Source: Nocardioides sp.
Lineage (GTDB): Bacteria; Actinomycetota; Actinomycetes; Propionibacteriales; Nocardioidaceae
Assembly (NCBI GenBank): GCA_003519585.1
Contig: DOWL01000251.1
Coordinates: forward strand, 1 to 14,203
Length of the DNA: 14,203 nt
Direction of reading: 5' to 3'
How positions within the stretch are numbered: position 1 is the stretch's first letter; every line of letters starts with the position of its first letter. A program made the translations under genes and the position numbers. The notes beneath the pieces were generated by a model. It was given only the letters and a program-made list of their open reading frames with translations, was not told where the DNA came from and did not search any database. Below, piece by piece: positions 6,755-14,203 of this stretch.

Positions 6755-8026
6755 ATGACGGCACCGATGGAGGAATCGACGCCCACCGATCGTCGTACCC
6801 GCGAGACTGTCGGCTCGCCGTGGCTGATGCTGGCCATGGCGACCCTCGGGTTCGCTGTCAACTTCTGGGCCTGGGCACTGATCAGCCCGCTCGGGCCCTT
6901 GTTCCGCGAGAAGGGCACTCTCGGGACACTCAGCGAGTCCGACGTCGCACTCATGGTGGCCGTGCCCGTCATCGTCGGTTCGCTGGGCCGGATCGTGGTC
7001 GGTGCCCTGACCGATCGGTACGGCGGCCGGGGGATGTTCCCGATCGTCTCGGGCGTCACCATCGTCCCGATCCTGTTCATCGCCTTCTTCGCGCTTGACT
7101 CCTACGCGCTACTGCTTGTGGGCGGGTTCTTCCTCGGCATCGCCGGCACCGCGTTCGCCGTCGGGGTGCCGTTCGTGAACGCCTGGTTTCCCCCGGAGCG
7201 CCGTGGCCTCGCGGTCGGCATCTTCGGCGCGGGCATGGGCGGGACCGCGATCAGCGCCCTGACCACCGTGAAGCTCTTCACCAACGTGGGCTCCAAGGCG
7301 CCGTTCCTGATCACCGCGACCGTGCTCGCGGTCTACGCGATCGCCGCCTGGCTCATCCTGCGCGACGCACCGGGCCGCACGGTCCCGACCACGCCCCTGT
7401 TGACCCGGCTCTCGGCCAACGCACGGCTTCCGATCACCTGGCAGGCATGCGCGCTCTACGCGGTCGCCTTCGGCGGATACGTTGCGTTCTCGGTGTACTT
7501 GCCGGCCTACCTCAAGACCGACTACGCGCTCACCCCGGCCGACGCCGCGAACCGGATGGCCGGCTTCGTGGTGGTCGCGGTGATCATGCGCCCGGTCGGG
7601 GGATGGCTCTCTGACCGGATCGGCCCGATCCCGGTCCTCGCCGGCGGGTTCGCCATCGTGGCGGTGGGGGCGGGGGTCGCCGCGACCCACCCCCTCCTCG
7701 AGCACGTCGGCACGGTCGCGTTCCTGGCTATGGCCGCCGCCCTTGGGTCCGGCAGCGGCGCCACGTTTGCGCTGATCGCGAAGGTCACCGATCCCTCCCG
7801 GGTTGGTGGGGTGACCGGTCTGGTGGGCGCTGCGGGCGGGCTCGGTGGGTTCGTGCCGCCGCTGATCATGGGCTACGTCTACGGCCGCACCGACTCCTAC
7901 GCGATCGGTCTCTGGCTGCTGTCGGTGACGGCGGTGCTGACCTTGGTCTTGACCCTGACCGTGGTGCGTCGTACTGAACGCGCGCACGACGCCGCCGCAG
8001 CGGAAACGAGCCCAGCGTCTCGGTAA
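6755..8026 (+). CDS. narK: NarK-type nitrate/nitrite transporter (MFS)
   Basis: A 423-residue major facilitator protein with about 12 membrane helices, normal for NarK. R79 in helix 2 (VGSLGRIVVGAL) and R279 in helix 8 (AVIMRPVGGWLSDRIG) sit where the two substrate-binding arginines of NarK/NasA transporters lie. The two Gly-rich nitrate-signature regions are present at about 124-163 (GFFLGIAGTAF onward) and 329-372. Helix 2-3 loop DRYGGR is the MFS motif. It would import nitrate and/or export nitrite for the cytoplasmic NarG active site; direction cannot be told from sequence. The frame is open far upstream through the hemerythrin gene, but the strong ribosome-binding site supports this start. 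narG begins 42 bp after the stop, so co-transcription is likely. Confidence 0.92.
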   Translation: MTAPMEESTPTDRRTRETVGSPWLMLAMATLGFAVNFWAWALISPLGPLFREKGTLGTLSESDVALMVAVPVIVGSLGRIVVGALTDRYGGRGMFPIVSGVTIVPILFIAFFALDSYALLLVGGFFLGIAGTAFAVGVPFVNAWFPPERRGLAVGIFGAGMGGTAISALTTVKLFTNVGSKAPFLITATVLAVYAIAAWLILRDAPGRTVPTTPLLTRLSANARLPITWQACALYAVAFGGYVAFSVYLPAYLKTDYALTPADAANRMAGFVVVAVIMRPVGGWLSDRIGPIPVLAGGFAIVAVGAGVAATHPLLEHVGTVAFLAMAAALGSGSGATFALIAKVTDPSRVGGVTGLVGAAGGLGGFVPPLIMGYVYGRTDSYAIGLWLLSVTAVLTLVLTLTVVRRTERAHDAAAAETSPASR

Positions 8027-8068
8027 CGTCCATCGAAGACCCTCCATCCCCGACGTCAGGATGAGCCA

Positions 8069-11000
8069 GTGAGCACAGAGGTCCAGCCCGAAGGACAACA
8101 GGACGGGCACCAGGACGGGCACCAGGTCGGGCACCGCGATGTCGGCCTGGACGGCGGGATCAGCGACGCCCTGGTGCGTACCCGACGCTTCTTCACCAAG
8201 GGTACGGTCTCCGACGACCTGCGGACGCTGAGCAAGAAGGGTGGCCGCCAGGCCGACGACTTCTACCGGGATCGGTGGAGCCACGACAAGGTGGTGCGCT
8301 CCACCCACGGCGTCAACTGCACCGGGTCCTGCTCGTGGAAGGTCTACGTCAAGGACGGGATCATCACCTGGGAGACCCAGCAGACCGACTACCCCTCGGT
8401 GGGGCCTGACAAGCCGGAGTACGAGCCTCGAGGCTGTCCCCGTGGGGCGGCGTTCTCTTGGTACACCTACTCGCCCACGCGGATCCGCTACCCCTACGTG
8501 CGCGGCGTGCTGCTGCAGATGTACCGCGAGGCCAAGGCCCAGCACGACGGTGATCCGGTCAAGGCGTGGGCGCACATCGTCGACAACCCGCTGCGCGCCA
8601 AGGCGTACAAGTCCGCGCGCGGCAAGGGCGGACTGGTCCGCGCCACGTGGGAGGAAGCGACCGAGATGGTGGCCGCCGCCTACGTCCACACGATCCAGAA
8701 GTGGGGACCGGACCGGGTCGCCGGGTTCTCGCCGATCCCGGCGATGTCGATGGTCTCCCACGCCTCCGGAGCTCGGTTCACCTCGCTGATCGGCGGCTCG
8801 ATGCTGAGCTTCTACGACTGGTACGCCGACCTGCCGGTCGCGTCTCCGCAGGTCTTCGGCGACCAGACCGACGTGCCGGAGTCCGGCGACTGGTGGGACG
8901 CCGGCTACCTGATCATGTGGGGATCCAACGTGCCGGTCACCCGGACGCCGGACGCGCACTGGATGACCGAGGCGCGCTACCGCGGCCAGAAGGTGGTCGT
9001 GGTCTCGCCCGACTATGCCGACAACGTGAAGTTCGCCGACGAGTGGCTCGCGATCAAGCCGGGCACCGACGGGGCGCTGGCGATGGCGATGGGGCACGTC
9101 GTGCTCAAGGAGTTCTTTGTCGACAAGACCACGCCTTACTTCGCGGACTACACCAAGAAGTACACCGATCTGCCGTACCTGGTCGCCCTGGAATCCGTAA
9201 ACGGCGGGGGCGGCGGTGCGTATCGTCCCGGGAAGTTCCTCACCGCCGCCGACCTGCCCAATCACGCCGGCGAGGAGAACGCCGACTTCAAGACCGTGCT
9301 GGTCGATGCCCGAACCGATGGCCTGGTCGTGCCGAACGGGTCGCTGGGCGACCGTTTCGGTGAGGCCGGGGTCGGCAGCTGGAACCTCGACCTCGGCGAC
9401 GTCGATCCGCGACTGACCCTGCTCGCGCCCGGCGCTGACACCGCGTTGGTCGAGCTGCCCCGGTTCGACAACGTCGACGGCGCGCCCGGCTCGCTGACCC
9501 GCGAGGTCCCGGTACGCCGGGTCGGGGACGCCCTGGTGACCACGGTCTTCGACCTCATGCTCGCCCAGTACGGCGTGGGCCGCGAGGGCCTGGGCGGCGG
9601 CTACGCCACGTCGTACGAGGACGCGACGGCACCGTACACCCCGGCCTGGCAGGAGTCGATCACCGGCGTCCCCGCCTCCGCGGCGGCCCGGATCGCCCGC
9701 GAGTTCGCGGCCAACGCCGAGGAATCCCAGGGTCGCTCGATGATCCTGATGGGGGCAGGGACCAACCACTGGTTCCACTCCGACACGATCTACCGGGGCT
9801 TCCTCGGGCTGACCACGCTCACCGGCTGCCAGGGCGTCAACGGCGGCGGCTGGGCGCACTACGTCGGGCAGGAGAAGTGCCGCCCGGTGACCGGCTGGGC
9901 GCAGCTCGCGTTCGGGTTGGACTGGAAGCGGCCGCCGCGGCAGATGATCCACACGGCGTACTGGTACCTGCACACCGACCAGTTCCGCTACGACACGTTC
10001 GGCGCGGACACGGTCTCGGCGAAGACCGGTGCCGGCCTGCTGGCCGGGATGAGCACCGCCGACGTGATCGCCAAGAGCGCGCGGATGGGCTGGATGCCGT
10101 CCTACCCCACCTTCGACCGCAACCCGCTCGACCTCGCCGACGAGGCGGCCAAGGCCGGTCGTCCGGTGGCCGAGCACGTCGTGGACCAGCTCAAGTCGGG
10201 GGAGCTGCGGTTCGCCGCGGAGGACCCGGACTCGCCGGCGAACTTCCCGCGGGTACTGGCGATCTGGCGGGCGAACCTGCTCGGCTCGTCGGGCAAGGGC
10301 AACGAGTACTTCCTCAAGCACCTGCTCGGCACCGACAGCTCGCTGCGCGCGACCGAGGCGTCGGAGAGCCAGCGGCCCCAGGAGGTCGACTGGCACGAGG
10401 AGGCACCCGAGGGGAAGCTCGACCTGCTGCTCACGCTGGACTTCCGGCAGACCAGCACCACGATCTTCTCCGACGTGGTGCTGCCCGCGGCCACCTGGTA
10501 CGAGAAGCACGACCTCAACACCACCGACATGCACCCGTTCGTGCATTCGTTCAACCCGGCGATCGCGCCGCCGTGGCAGACCCGCACCGACTGGGACGCC
10601 TGGCAGACGATCGCGACGAAGTTCAGCGAGCTCGCCGCGATCCACCTCGGCACCCGCAAGGACGTCGTGGCGGTGCCGCTGCTGCACGACACCCCCGACG
10701 CGATGGCCAACCCGCACGGGGTGGTCCGGGACTGGAAGCACGGCGAGTGCGAGCCGGTCCCCGGGGTGACGATGCCGAAGATCGTGGAGGTCGAGCGCGA
10801 CTACGGCGCCGTCGGCGCGCAGATGCAGGCACTCGGGCCGCTGATGGAGAAGCTCGGCACGCTGACGAAGGGTGTCGCCTACGACGTCACGGCGTCCGTC
10901 GACTACCTGCTGCACAAGAACGGCGCGATCCGCGGCGGGGCGGCCAACGGGCGTCCGTCGCTGAAGCGGGACGTCCACGCCTGCGAGGCGATCCTCGCGC

Positions 11001-11830
11001 TGTCCGGTACCACCAACGGCCACCTCGCGACCCAGGGCTTCAAGACCCTCGAGGAGCGCACCGGCCGGCTGCTGCACGACCTGGCCGCCGAGCACGAGGG
11101 CAAGCAGATCACCTTCGCCGACACCCAGGCCGCGCCGGTGCCGGTGATCACCTCACCGGAGTGGTCGGGGTCAGAGACCGGCGGACGGCGCTACTCGCCG
11201 TTCACCATCAACGTCGAGCGGCTCAAGCCCTGGCACACGCTGACCGGGCGGCAGCACTTCTACCTCGACCACGACTGGATGACCGAACTCGGGGAGGGGC
11301 TCCCGGTCTACCGGCCGCCGCTGAACATGGGCGCGCTCTTCAGCGAGCCGGATGTCGGCGACGTGGGGGAGCTGGGGGTGACCGTGCGCTACCTGACCCC
11401 GCACAACAAGTGGTCGATCCACTCGGAGTACCAGGACAACCTGTTCATGCTGTCGCTCTCGCGGGGCGGGCAGACGATCTGGATGAGCGACAAGGACGCC
11501 GCGAAGGTCGGCGTCGAGGACAACGACTGGATCGAGGCGGTCAACCGCAACGGAGTCGTGGTCGCCCGCGCGATCGTGTCGCACCGGATGCCGGAGGGGA
11601 CCGTTTACATGCACCACGCCCAGGACCGGCTGATCGACGTACCGATCGCGGAGACCTCAGGCAAGCGCGGCGGCATCCACAACTCGCTGACTCGGATCCT
11701 GGTCAAGCCCAGCCACCTGATCGGGGGCTACGCCCAGCTGTCCTTCGCGTTCAACTACCTCGGCCCCACCGGCAACCAGCGCGACGAGGTCACCGTCATC
11801 CGCAAGCGTTCGCAGGAGGTGACCTACTGA
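8069..11830 (+). CDS. narG: Respiratory nitrate reductase alpha subunit
   Basis: The 1253-residue molybdenum catalytic subunit, reducing nitrate to nitrite on the cytoplasmic side. The N-terminal FS0 [4Fe-4S] ligands H80, C84, C88 (HGVNCTGSC) and C123 (RGCPRG) are all present. D254 in WYADLP is the expected Mo ligand, followed by the characteristic QTDVPESGDWW. C-terminal molybdopterin-binding sequence is intact and total length is normal for NarG (E. coli 1247). The FS0 ligands lie about 30 residues later than in E. coli because of a Gly/His/Asp/Gln-rich N-terminal extension containing a 12-bp tandem repeat. RTRRFF (37-42) may be the vestigial twin-arginine-like motif of NarG. GTG start has AGGA 7 nt upstream; a nearby ATG at 8061 is out of frame and stops after three codons. 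The stop overlaps the narH ATG by 1 nt. Confidence 0.97.
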   Translation: MSTEVQPEGQQDGHQDGHQVGHRDVGLDGGISDALVRTRRFFTKGTVSDDLRTLSKKGGRQADDFYRDRWSHDKVVRSTHGVNCTGSCSWKVYVKDGIITWETQQTDYPSVGPDKPEYEPRGCPRGAAFSWYTYSPTRIRYPYVRGVLLQMYREAKAQHDGDPVKAWAHIVDNPLRAKAYKSARGKGGLVRATWEEATEMVAAAYVHTIQKWGPDRVAGFSPIPAMSMVSHASGARFTSLIGGSMLSFYDWYADLPVASPQVFGDQTDVPESGDWWDAGYLIMWGSNVPVTRTPDAHWMTEARYRGQKVVVVSPDYADNVKFADEWLAIKPGTDGALAMAMGHVVLKEFFVDKTTPYFADYTKKYTDLPYLVALESVNGGGGGAYRPGKFLTAADLPNHAGEENADFKTVLVDARTDGLVVPNGSLGDRFGEAGVGSWNLDLGDVDPRLTLLAPGADTALVELPRFDNVDGAPGSLTREVPVRRVGDALVTTVFDLMLAQYGVGREGLGGGYATSYEDATAPYTPAWQESITGVPASAAARIAREFAANAEESQGRSMILMGAGTNHWFHSDTIYRGFLGLTTLTGCQGVNGGGWAHYVGQEKCRPVTGWAQLAFGLDWKRPPRQMIHTAYWYLHTDQFRYDTFGADTVSAKTGAGLLAGMSTADVIAKSARMGWMPSYPTFDRNPLDLADEAAKAGRPVAEHVVDQLKSGELRFAAEDPDSPANFPRVLAIWRANLLGSSGKGNEYFLKHLLGTDSSLRATEASESQRPQEVDWHEEAPEGKLDLLLTLDFRQTSTTIFSDVVLPAATWYEKHDLNTTDMHPFVHSFNPAIAPPWQTRTDWDAWQTIATKFSELAAIHLGTRKDVVAVPLLHDTPDAMANPHGVVRDWKHGECEPVPGVTMPKIVEVERDYGAVGAQMQALGPLMEKLGTLTKGVAYDVTASVDYLLHKNGAIRGGAANGRPSLKRDVHACEAILALSGTTNGHLATQGFKTLEERTGRLLHDLAAEHEGKQITFADTQAAPVPVITSPEWSGSETGGRRYSPFTINVERLKPWHTLTGRQHFYLDHDWMTELGEGLPVYRPPLNMGALFSEPDVGDVGELGVTVRYLTPHNKWSIHSEYQDNLFMLSLSRGGQTIWMSDKDAAKVGVEDNDWIEAVNRNGVVVARAIVSHRMPEGTVYMHHAQDRLIDVPIAETSGKRGGIHNSLTRILVKPSHLIGGYAQLSFAFNYLGPTGNQRDEVTVIRKRSQEVTY
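8100..8135 (+). repeat. Three tandem 12-bp repeats in the narG 5' end
   Basis: Three copies of AGGACGGGCACC at 8100-8111, 8112-8123 and 8124-8135, the last with one change (A to T). In frame they make a repeated Gly-His-Gln-Asp pattern (residues about 12-23). Repeat slippage could change the extension length between strains without breaking the frame. Confidence 0.9.
11814..11819 (+). promoter_or_regulatory. narH ribosome-binding site inside the narG end
   Basis: AGGAGG lies 10 nt before the narH ATG at 11830, in the last codons of narG. It also fits the second in-frame ATG at 11836-11845 less well, supporting the first start. Confidence 0.7.
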
Positions 11831-13515
11831 TGAAGGTCATGGCTCAGATGGCGATGGTGATGAACCTCGACAAGTGCATCGGCTGCCACACCTGCTCGGT
11901 GACCTGCAAGCAGGCGTGGACCAACCGGACCGGCACCGAGTACGTCTGGTTCAACAACGTCGAGACCCGGCCCGGCCAGGGCTACCCGCGCCGCTACGAG
12001 GACCAGGAGGAGTGGCAGGGCGGCTGGGCGCTCAACAAGCGCGGCCGGCTCTCCCTCAGGGCCGGCGGGCGGTGGAAGAAGCTCGCCACGATCTTCTCTA
12101 ATCCCAAGCTGCCCTCGATCAAGGACTACTACGAGCCCTGGACCTACGACTACGCCACGCTGACCGACGCCCCGGCCCAGGAGCACACCCCGGTCGCGCG
12201 GCCGAAGTCACTGATCTCGGGCAAGGACATGAAGATCGAGTGGTCCTCGAACTGGGACGACAACCTCGGCGGGTCGGCAGCGACCGAGAAGCACGACCCG
12301 ATGCTGGCCAAGATCGCGGAGAAGGTGAAGTTCGAGTTCGAGCAGACCTTCATGTTCTACCTGCCCCGGATCTGCGAGCACTGCCTCAACCCCTCGTGCG
12401 CCGCGTCGTGCCCCTCCGGTGCGATCTACAAGCGCGCCGAGGACGGCATCGTTCTGGTCGACCAGGACCGGTGCCGGGGCTGGCGAATGTGCGTGTCCGG
12501 CTGCCCCTACAAGAAGGTCTACTTCAACCACCGCACCGGCAAGGCCGAGAAGTGCACGTTTTGCTTCCCGCGCATCGAGGTCGGCCTGCCGACCGTCTGC
12601 GCGGAGACCTGCGTCGGCAGGCTGCGCTACATCGGCCTGATCCTCTACGACGCCGACCGGGTGCTCGAGGCGGCCTCGGTGGCCAACGACCACGACCTCT
12701 ACGAGGCCCAGCGCTCGGTGCTGCTGGACCCGAACGACCCCGAGGTGGTCCGTGCCGCCGAGCGCGACGGCATCCCTCGGGACTGGATCGACGCCGCCCA
12801 GCGGTCACCGATCCACGCGCTGATCAACGTCTTCAAGGTCGCGCTGCCGCTGCACCCGGAGTACCGCACGATGCCGATGGTCTGGTACATCCCGCCGCTG
12901 TCGCCGGTGATCGACGTGGTGCGCGACACCGGCGAGGACGCCGAGGACACCGGCAACCTGTTCGCGGCGATCGACGCGCTCCGGATCCCGGTCGAGTACC
13001 TCGCCGAGCTGTTCACGGCCGGTGACACCGTCCCGGTCGATGGGGTGCTCAAGAAGCTCGCCGCGATGCGCTCCTACATGCGCGACATCAACATGGGCCG
13101 CGACCCGAACGCCTCTATCCCCGCCGCCGTCGGCATGAGCGAGGAGGAGATGTACGACATGTACCGCCTGCTCGCCATCGCCAAGTACGAAGAGCGCTAC
13201 GTCATCCCGCCGGCCCACGCCGAGCAGGCGCACTCGCTCGAGGAGATCGCCACCGAGTGCTCGGTCTCGGAGTACGGCGGAGGGAACCCCGAGATCTTCG
13301 GCGAGGGCTCCGGCAGCCAGACCCCGCTCGCGGTCGAGAACTTCCGGATGCTCCAGGACCGGCAGACCTCCGACACCATCGCCTCACCGAACGACAAGGC
13401 CGCGCGGGTCAACCTGCTCAACTGGGACGGCAAGGGCGCACCGCCCGGGCTGTTCCCGCCCAAGGACACCGTGCAGGGCCACGGGCAGGGTCACGGGCAG
13501 GGGGGCGAGCAGTGA
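11830..13515 (+). CDS. narH: Respiratory nitrate reductase beta (Fe-S) subunit
   Basis: A 561-residue electron-transfer subunit that passes electrons from NarI hemes to NarG. Four cysteine groups are visible: C16/C19/C22/C26 (CIGCHTCSVTC), C182/C185/C190/C194 (CEHCLNPSCAASC), C215/W218/C221/C225 (CRGWRMCVSGC) and C242/C245/C257/C261. Trp218 in place of a Cys marks the one [3Fe-4S] cluster of NarH; the others would hold [4Fe-4S] clusters. Length is close to actinobacterial NarH and longer than the E. coli protein (about 512). The C-terminus ends in an unusual QGHGQGHGQGG tail made by a 12-bp repeat. The ATG overlaps the narG stop by one base and the TGA stop lies inside the GTG start of narJ (GTGA), so narGHJ are translationally coupled. 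Confidence 0.97.
   Translation: MKVMAQMAMVMNLDKCIGCHTCSVTCKQAWTNRTGTEYVWFNNVETRPGQGYPRRYEDQEEWQGGWALNKRGRLSLRAGGRWKKLATIFSNPKLPSIKDYYEPWTYDYATLTDAPAQEHTPVARPKSLISGKDMKIEWSSNWDDNLGGSAATEKHDPMLAKIAEKVKFEFEQTFMFYLPRICEHCLNPSCAASCPSGAIYKRAEDGIVLVDQDRCRGWRMCVSGCPYKKVYFNHRTGKAEKCTFCFPRIEVGLPTVCAETCVGRLRYIGLILYDADRVLEAASVANDHDLYEAQRSVLLDPNDPEVVRAAERDGIPRDWIDAAQRSPIHALINVFKVALPLHPEYRTMPMVWYIPPLSPVIDVVRDTGEDAEDTGNLFAAIDALRIPVEYLAELFTAGDTVPVDGVLKKLAAMRSYMRDINMGRDPNASIPAAVGMSEEEMYDMYRLLAIAKYEERYVIPPAHAEQAHSLEEIATECSVSEYGGGNPEIFGEGSGSQTPLAVENFRMLQDRQTSDTIASPNDKAARVNLLNWDGKGAPPGLFPPKDTVQGHGQGHGQGGEQ
13474..13497 (+). repeat. Two tandem 12-bp repeats at the narH 3' end
   Basis: CAGGGCCACGGG (13474-13485) and CAGGGTCACGGG (13486-13497) differ at one base; a partial third copy follows. 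They encode GlnGlyHisGly twice. Confidence 0.85.
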
Positions 13516-14203
13516 GGGGCGCGGCCACGCGGTCTCGTCAGCAGGCGGCCCTCAGTGCCGAGCAGCTCACGATCGCCTGGCAGGCCGCCTCCCTGCTGCT
13601 CGACTACCCCTCCGAGGAGCTGCTCGACCACGTCGCCTTGGTGCGCTCGGCGTCGCGGGAGTTGCCCGACCGGCTCGGTGACCCGCTCCGCGGGTTCGCC
13701 GACCACGTGGAGCGCACCCCGTTGGCCGATCTTCAGGCGGAGTATGTCGAGACCTTCGACACCCGGCGGCGCTGCAACCTGTTCCTCACCTACTTCGCCC
13801 ACGGCGACACCCGCAAGCGCGGGATGGCGCTGCTGCGGTTCAAGCAGGCCTACCTCGCCGCCGGCTTCGAGGTGACCGACGAGGAGCTGCCCGACCACCT
13901 GTGCGTGGTGCTGGAGTTCGCCGCCACCGGCGACCAGACCACCGGGCGGCAGCTGATGCTCGACCACCGCGCCGGGCTGGAGCTGCTGCGGATGTCGCTG
14001 CGCGACCTGGGCTCACCCTGGGCCGGGGTCGTCGAAACCGTGAGCGGCACGCTGCCGCCGCTGCGCGGCGACGAGGTCGAGGCGGTCCGCCGGCTCGCCG
14101 CCGAGGGCCCGCCGGAGGAGGAGGTCGGCCTCACGCCGTACGCCACCCCCGGGTTCGACCCGGGACCGGCCGTCCCCGGCTCGCCGATCGCGCTGCCGAT
14201 GCC
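13512..14203 (+). CDS. narJ: Nitrate reductase assembly chaperone, partial (3' end outside window)
   Basis: The frame is open from GTG 13512 to the window end, 230 full codons. The region about 77-136 carries the NarJ (nitrate reductase delta, TorD-like) pattern: AEYVETFDTRRRCNLFLTY, then HGDTRKRG, a Tyr/Phe-rich helix, and ELPDHLCVVLEFAA. NarJ is a cytoplasmic chaperone needed to insert the molybdenum cofactor into NarG and to attach NarGH to the membrane; it is not part of the final enzyme. The GTG start overlaps the narH stop by 4 bp (GTGA) and no other start codon precedes the conserved region. The final residues are Pro-rich. The stop and the expected narI are not in the window. Confidence 0.92.
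   Translation, partial: MRGAATRSRQQAALSAEQLTIAWQAASLLLDYPSEELLDHVALVRSASRELPDRLGDPLRGFADHVERTPLADLQAEYVETFDTRRRCNLFLTYFAHGDTRKRGMALLRFKQAYLAAGFEVTDEELPDHLCVVLEFAATGDQTTGRQLMLDHRAGLELLRMSLRDLGSPWAGVVETVSGTLPPLRGDEVEAVRRLAAEGPPEEEVGLTPYATPGFDPGPAVPGSPIALPM

Noticed and set aside
8061..8072. Three-codon ORF (ATGAGCCAGTGA) whose stop overlaps the narG GTG
   Set aside because: Too short to separate from chance; the AGGA at 8058 is better explained as the narG ribosome-binding site.
7109..11095. A 1328-codon open frame on the minus strand opposite narK and narG
   Set aside because: Its product is a low-complexity Arg/Gly/Val/His-rich sequence without domains, as expected from the antisense frame of a GC-rich gene, while the plus strand has unmistakable narK and narG.
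9877..11829. A long open extension upstream of narH in the narH frame
   Set aside because: It reads through narG in another frame with Arg/Ala-rich nonsense; narH begins at ATG 11830 with a good ribosome-binding site and immediate Cys motif.

Overview
The window comes from a high-GC actinobacterium, most like Nocardioides or a relative. This rests on codon use, GTG starts, 1-4 bp gene overlaps and actinobacterial-type Nar proteins. It is a nitrate and nitrite respiration locus of two divergent operons, with an unrelated anion-channel gene at the left edge. No tRNA, rRNA, insertion sequence, CRISPR array or gene-free stretch over 300 bases was seen.

Left edge (1-1220): a possible regulatory leader (hairpin and 17-codon ORF) precedes a TehA/SLAC1-family channel gene. 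That gene converges on, and overlaps by 11 bp, the end of the first denitrification operon.

Leftward operon (5815 to 1210, minus strand): three genes are tightly coupled. A winged-helix regulator with three C-terminal cysteines overlaps by 4 bp (ATGA) an NnrS-like polytopic membrane protein. That in turn overlaps by 4 bp (GTGA) a 905-residue fusion: about 13 membrane segments, a complete type-1 copper cupredoxin, a His/Gly-rich linker and a copper nitrite reductase (NirK-like) module. The fusion looks like a membrane-wired nitrite reductase, and its axial type-1 Cu ligand in the NirK module appears to be Leu instead of Met.

Divergent control region (5801-5877): an AT-rich island holds back-to-back promoter-like elements and an imperfect inverted repeat. 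The regulator transcript is probably leaderless.

Rightward operon (5878 to beyond 14203, plus strand): a hemerythrin-DUF2249 protein, a NarK-type nitrate/nitrite transporter, then narG, narH and a narJ cut by the window end. narI presumably follows outside. Together the operons would import nitrate, reduce it to nitrite in the cytoplasm, export nitrite and reduce it to NO outside the membrane. The hemerythrin, NnrS-like and cysteine-bearing regulator proteins are plausible NO/O2 handling or sensing partners. No NO reductase is visible here.
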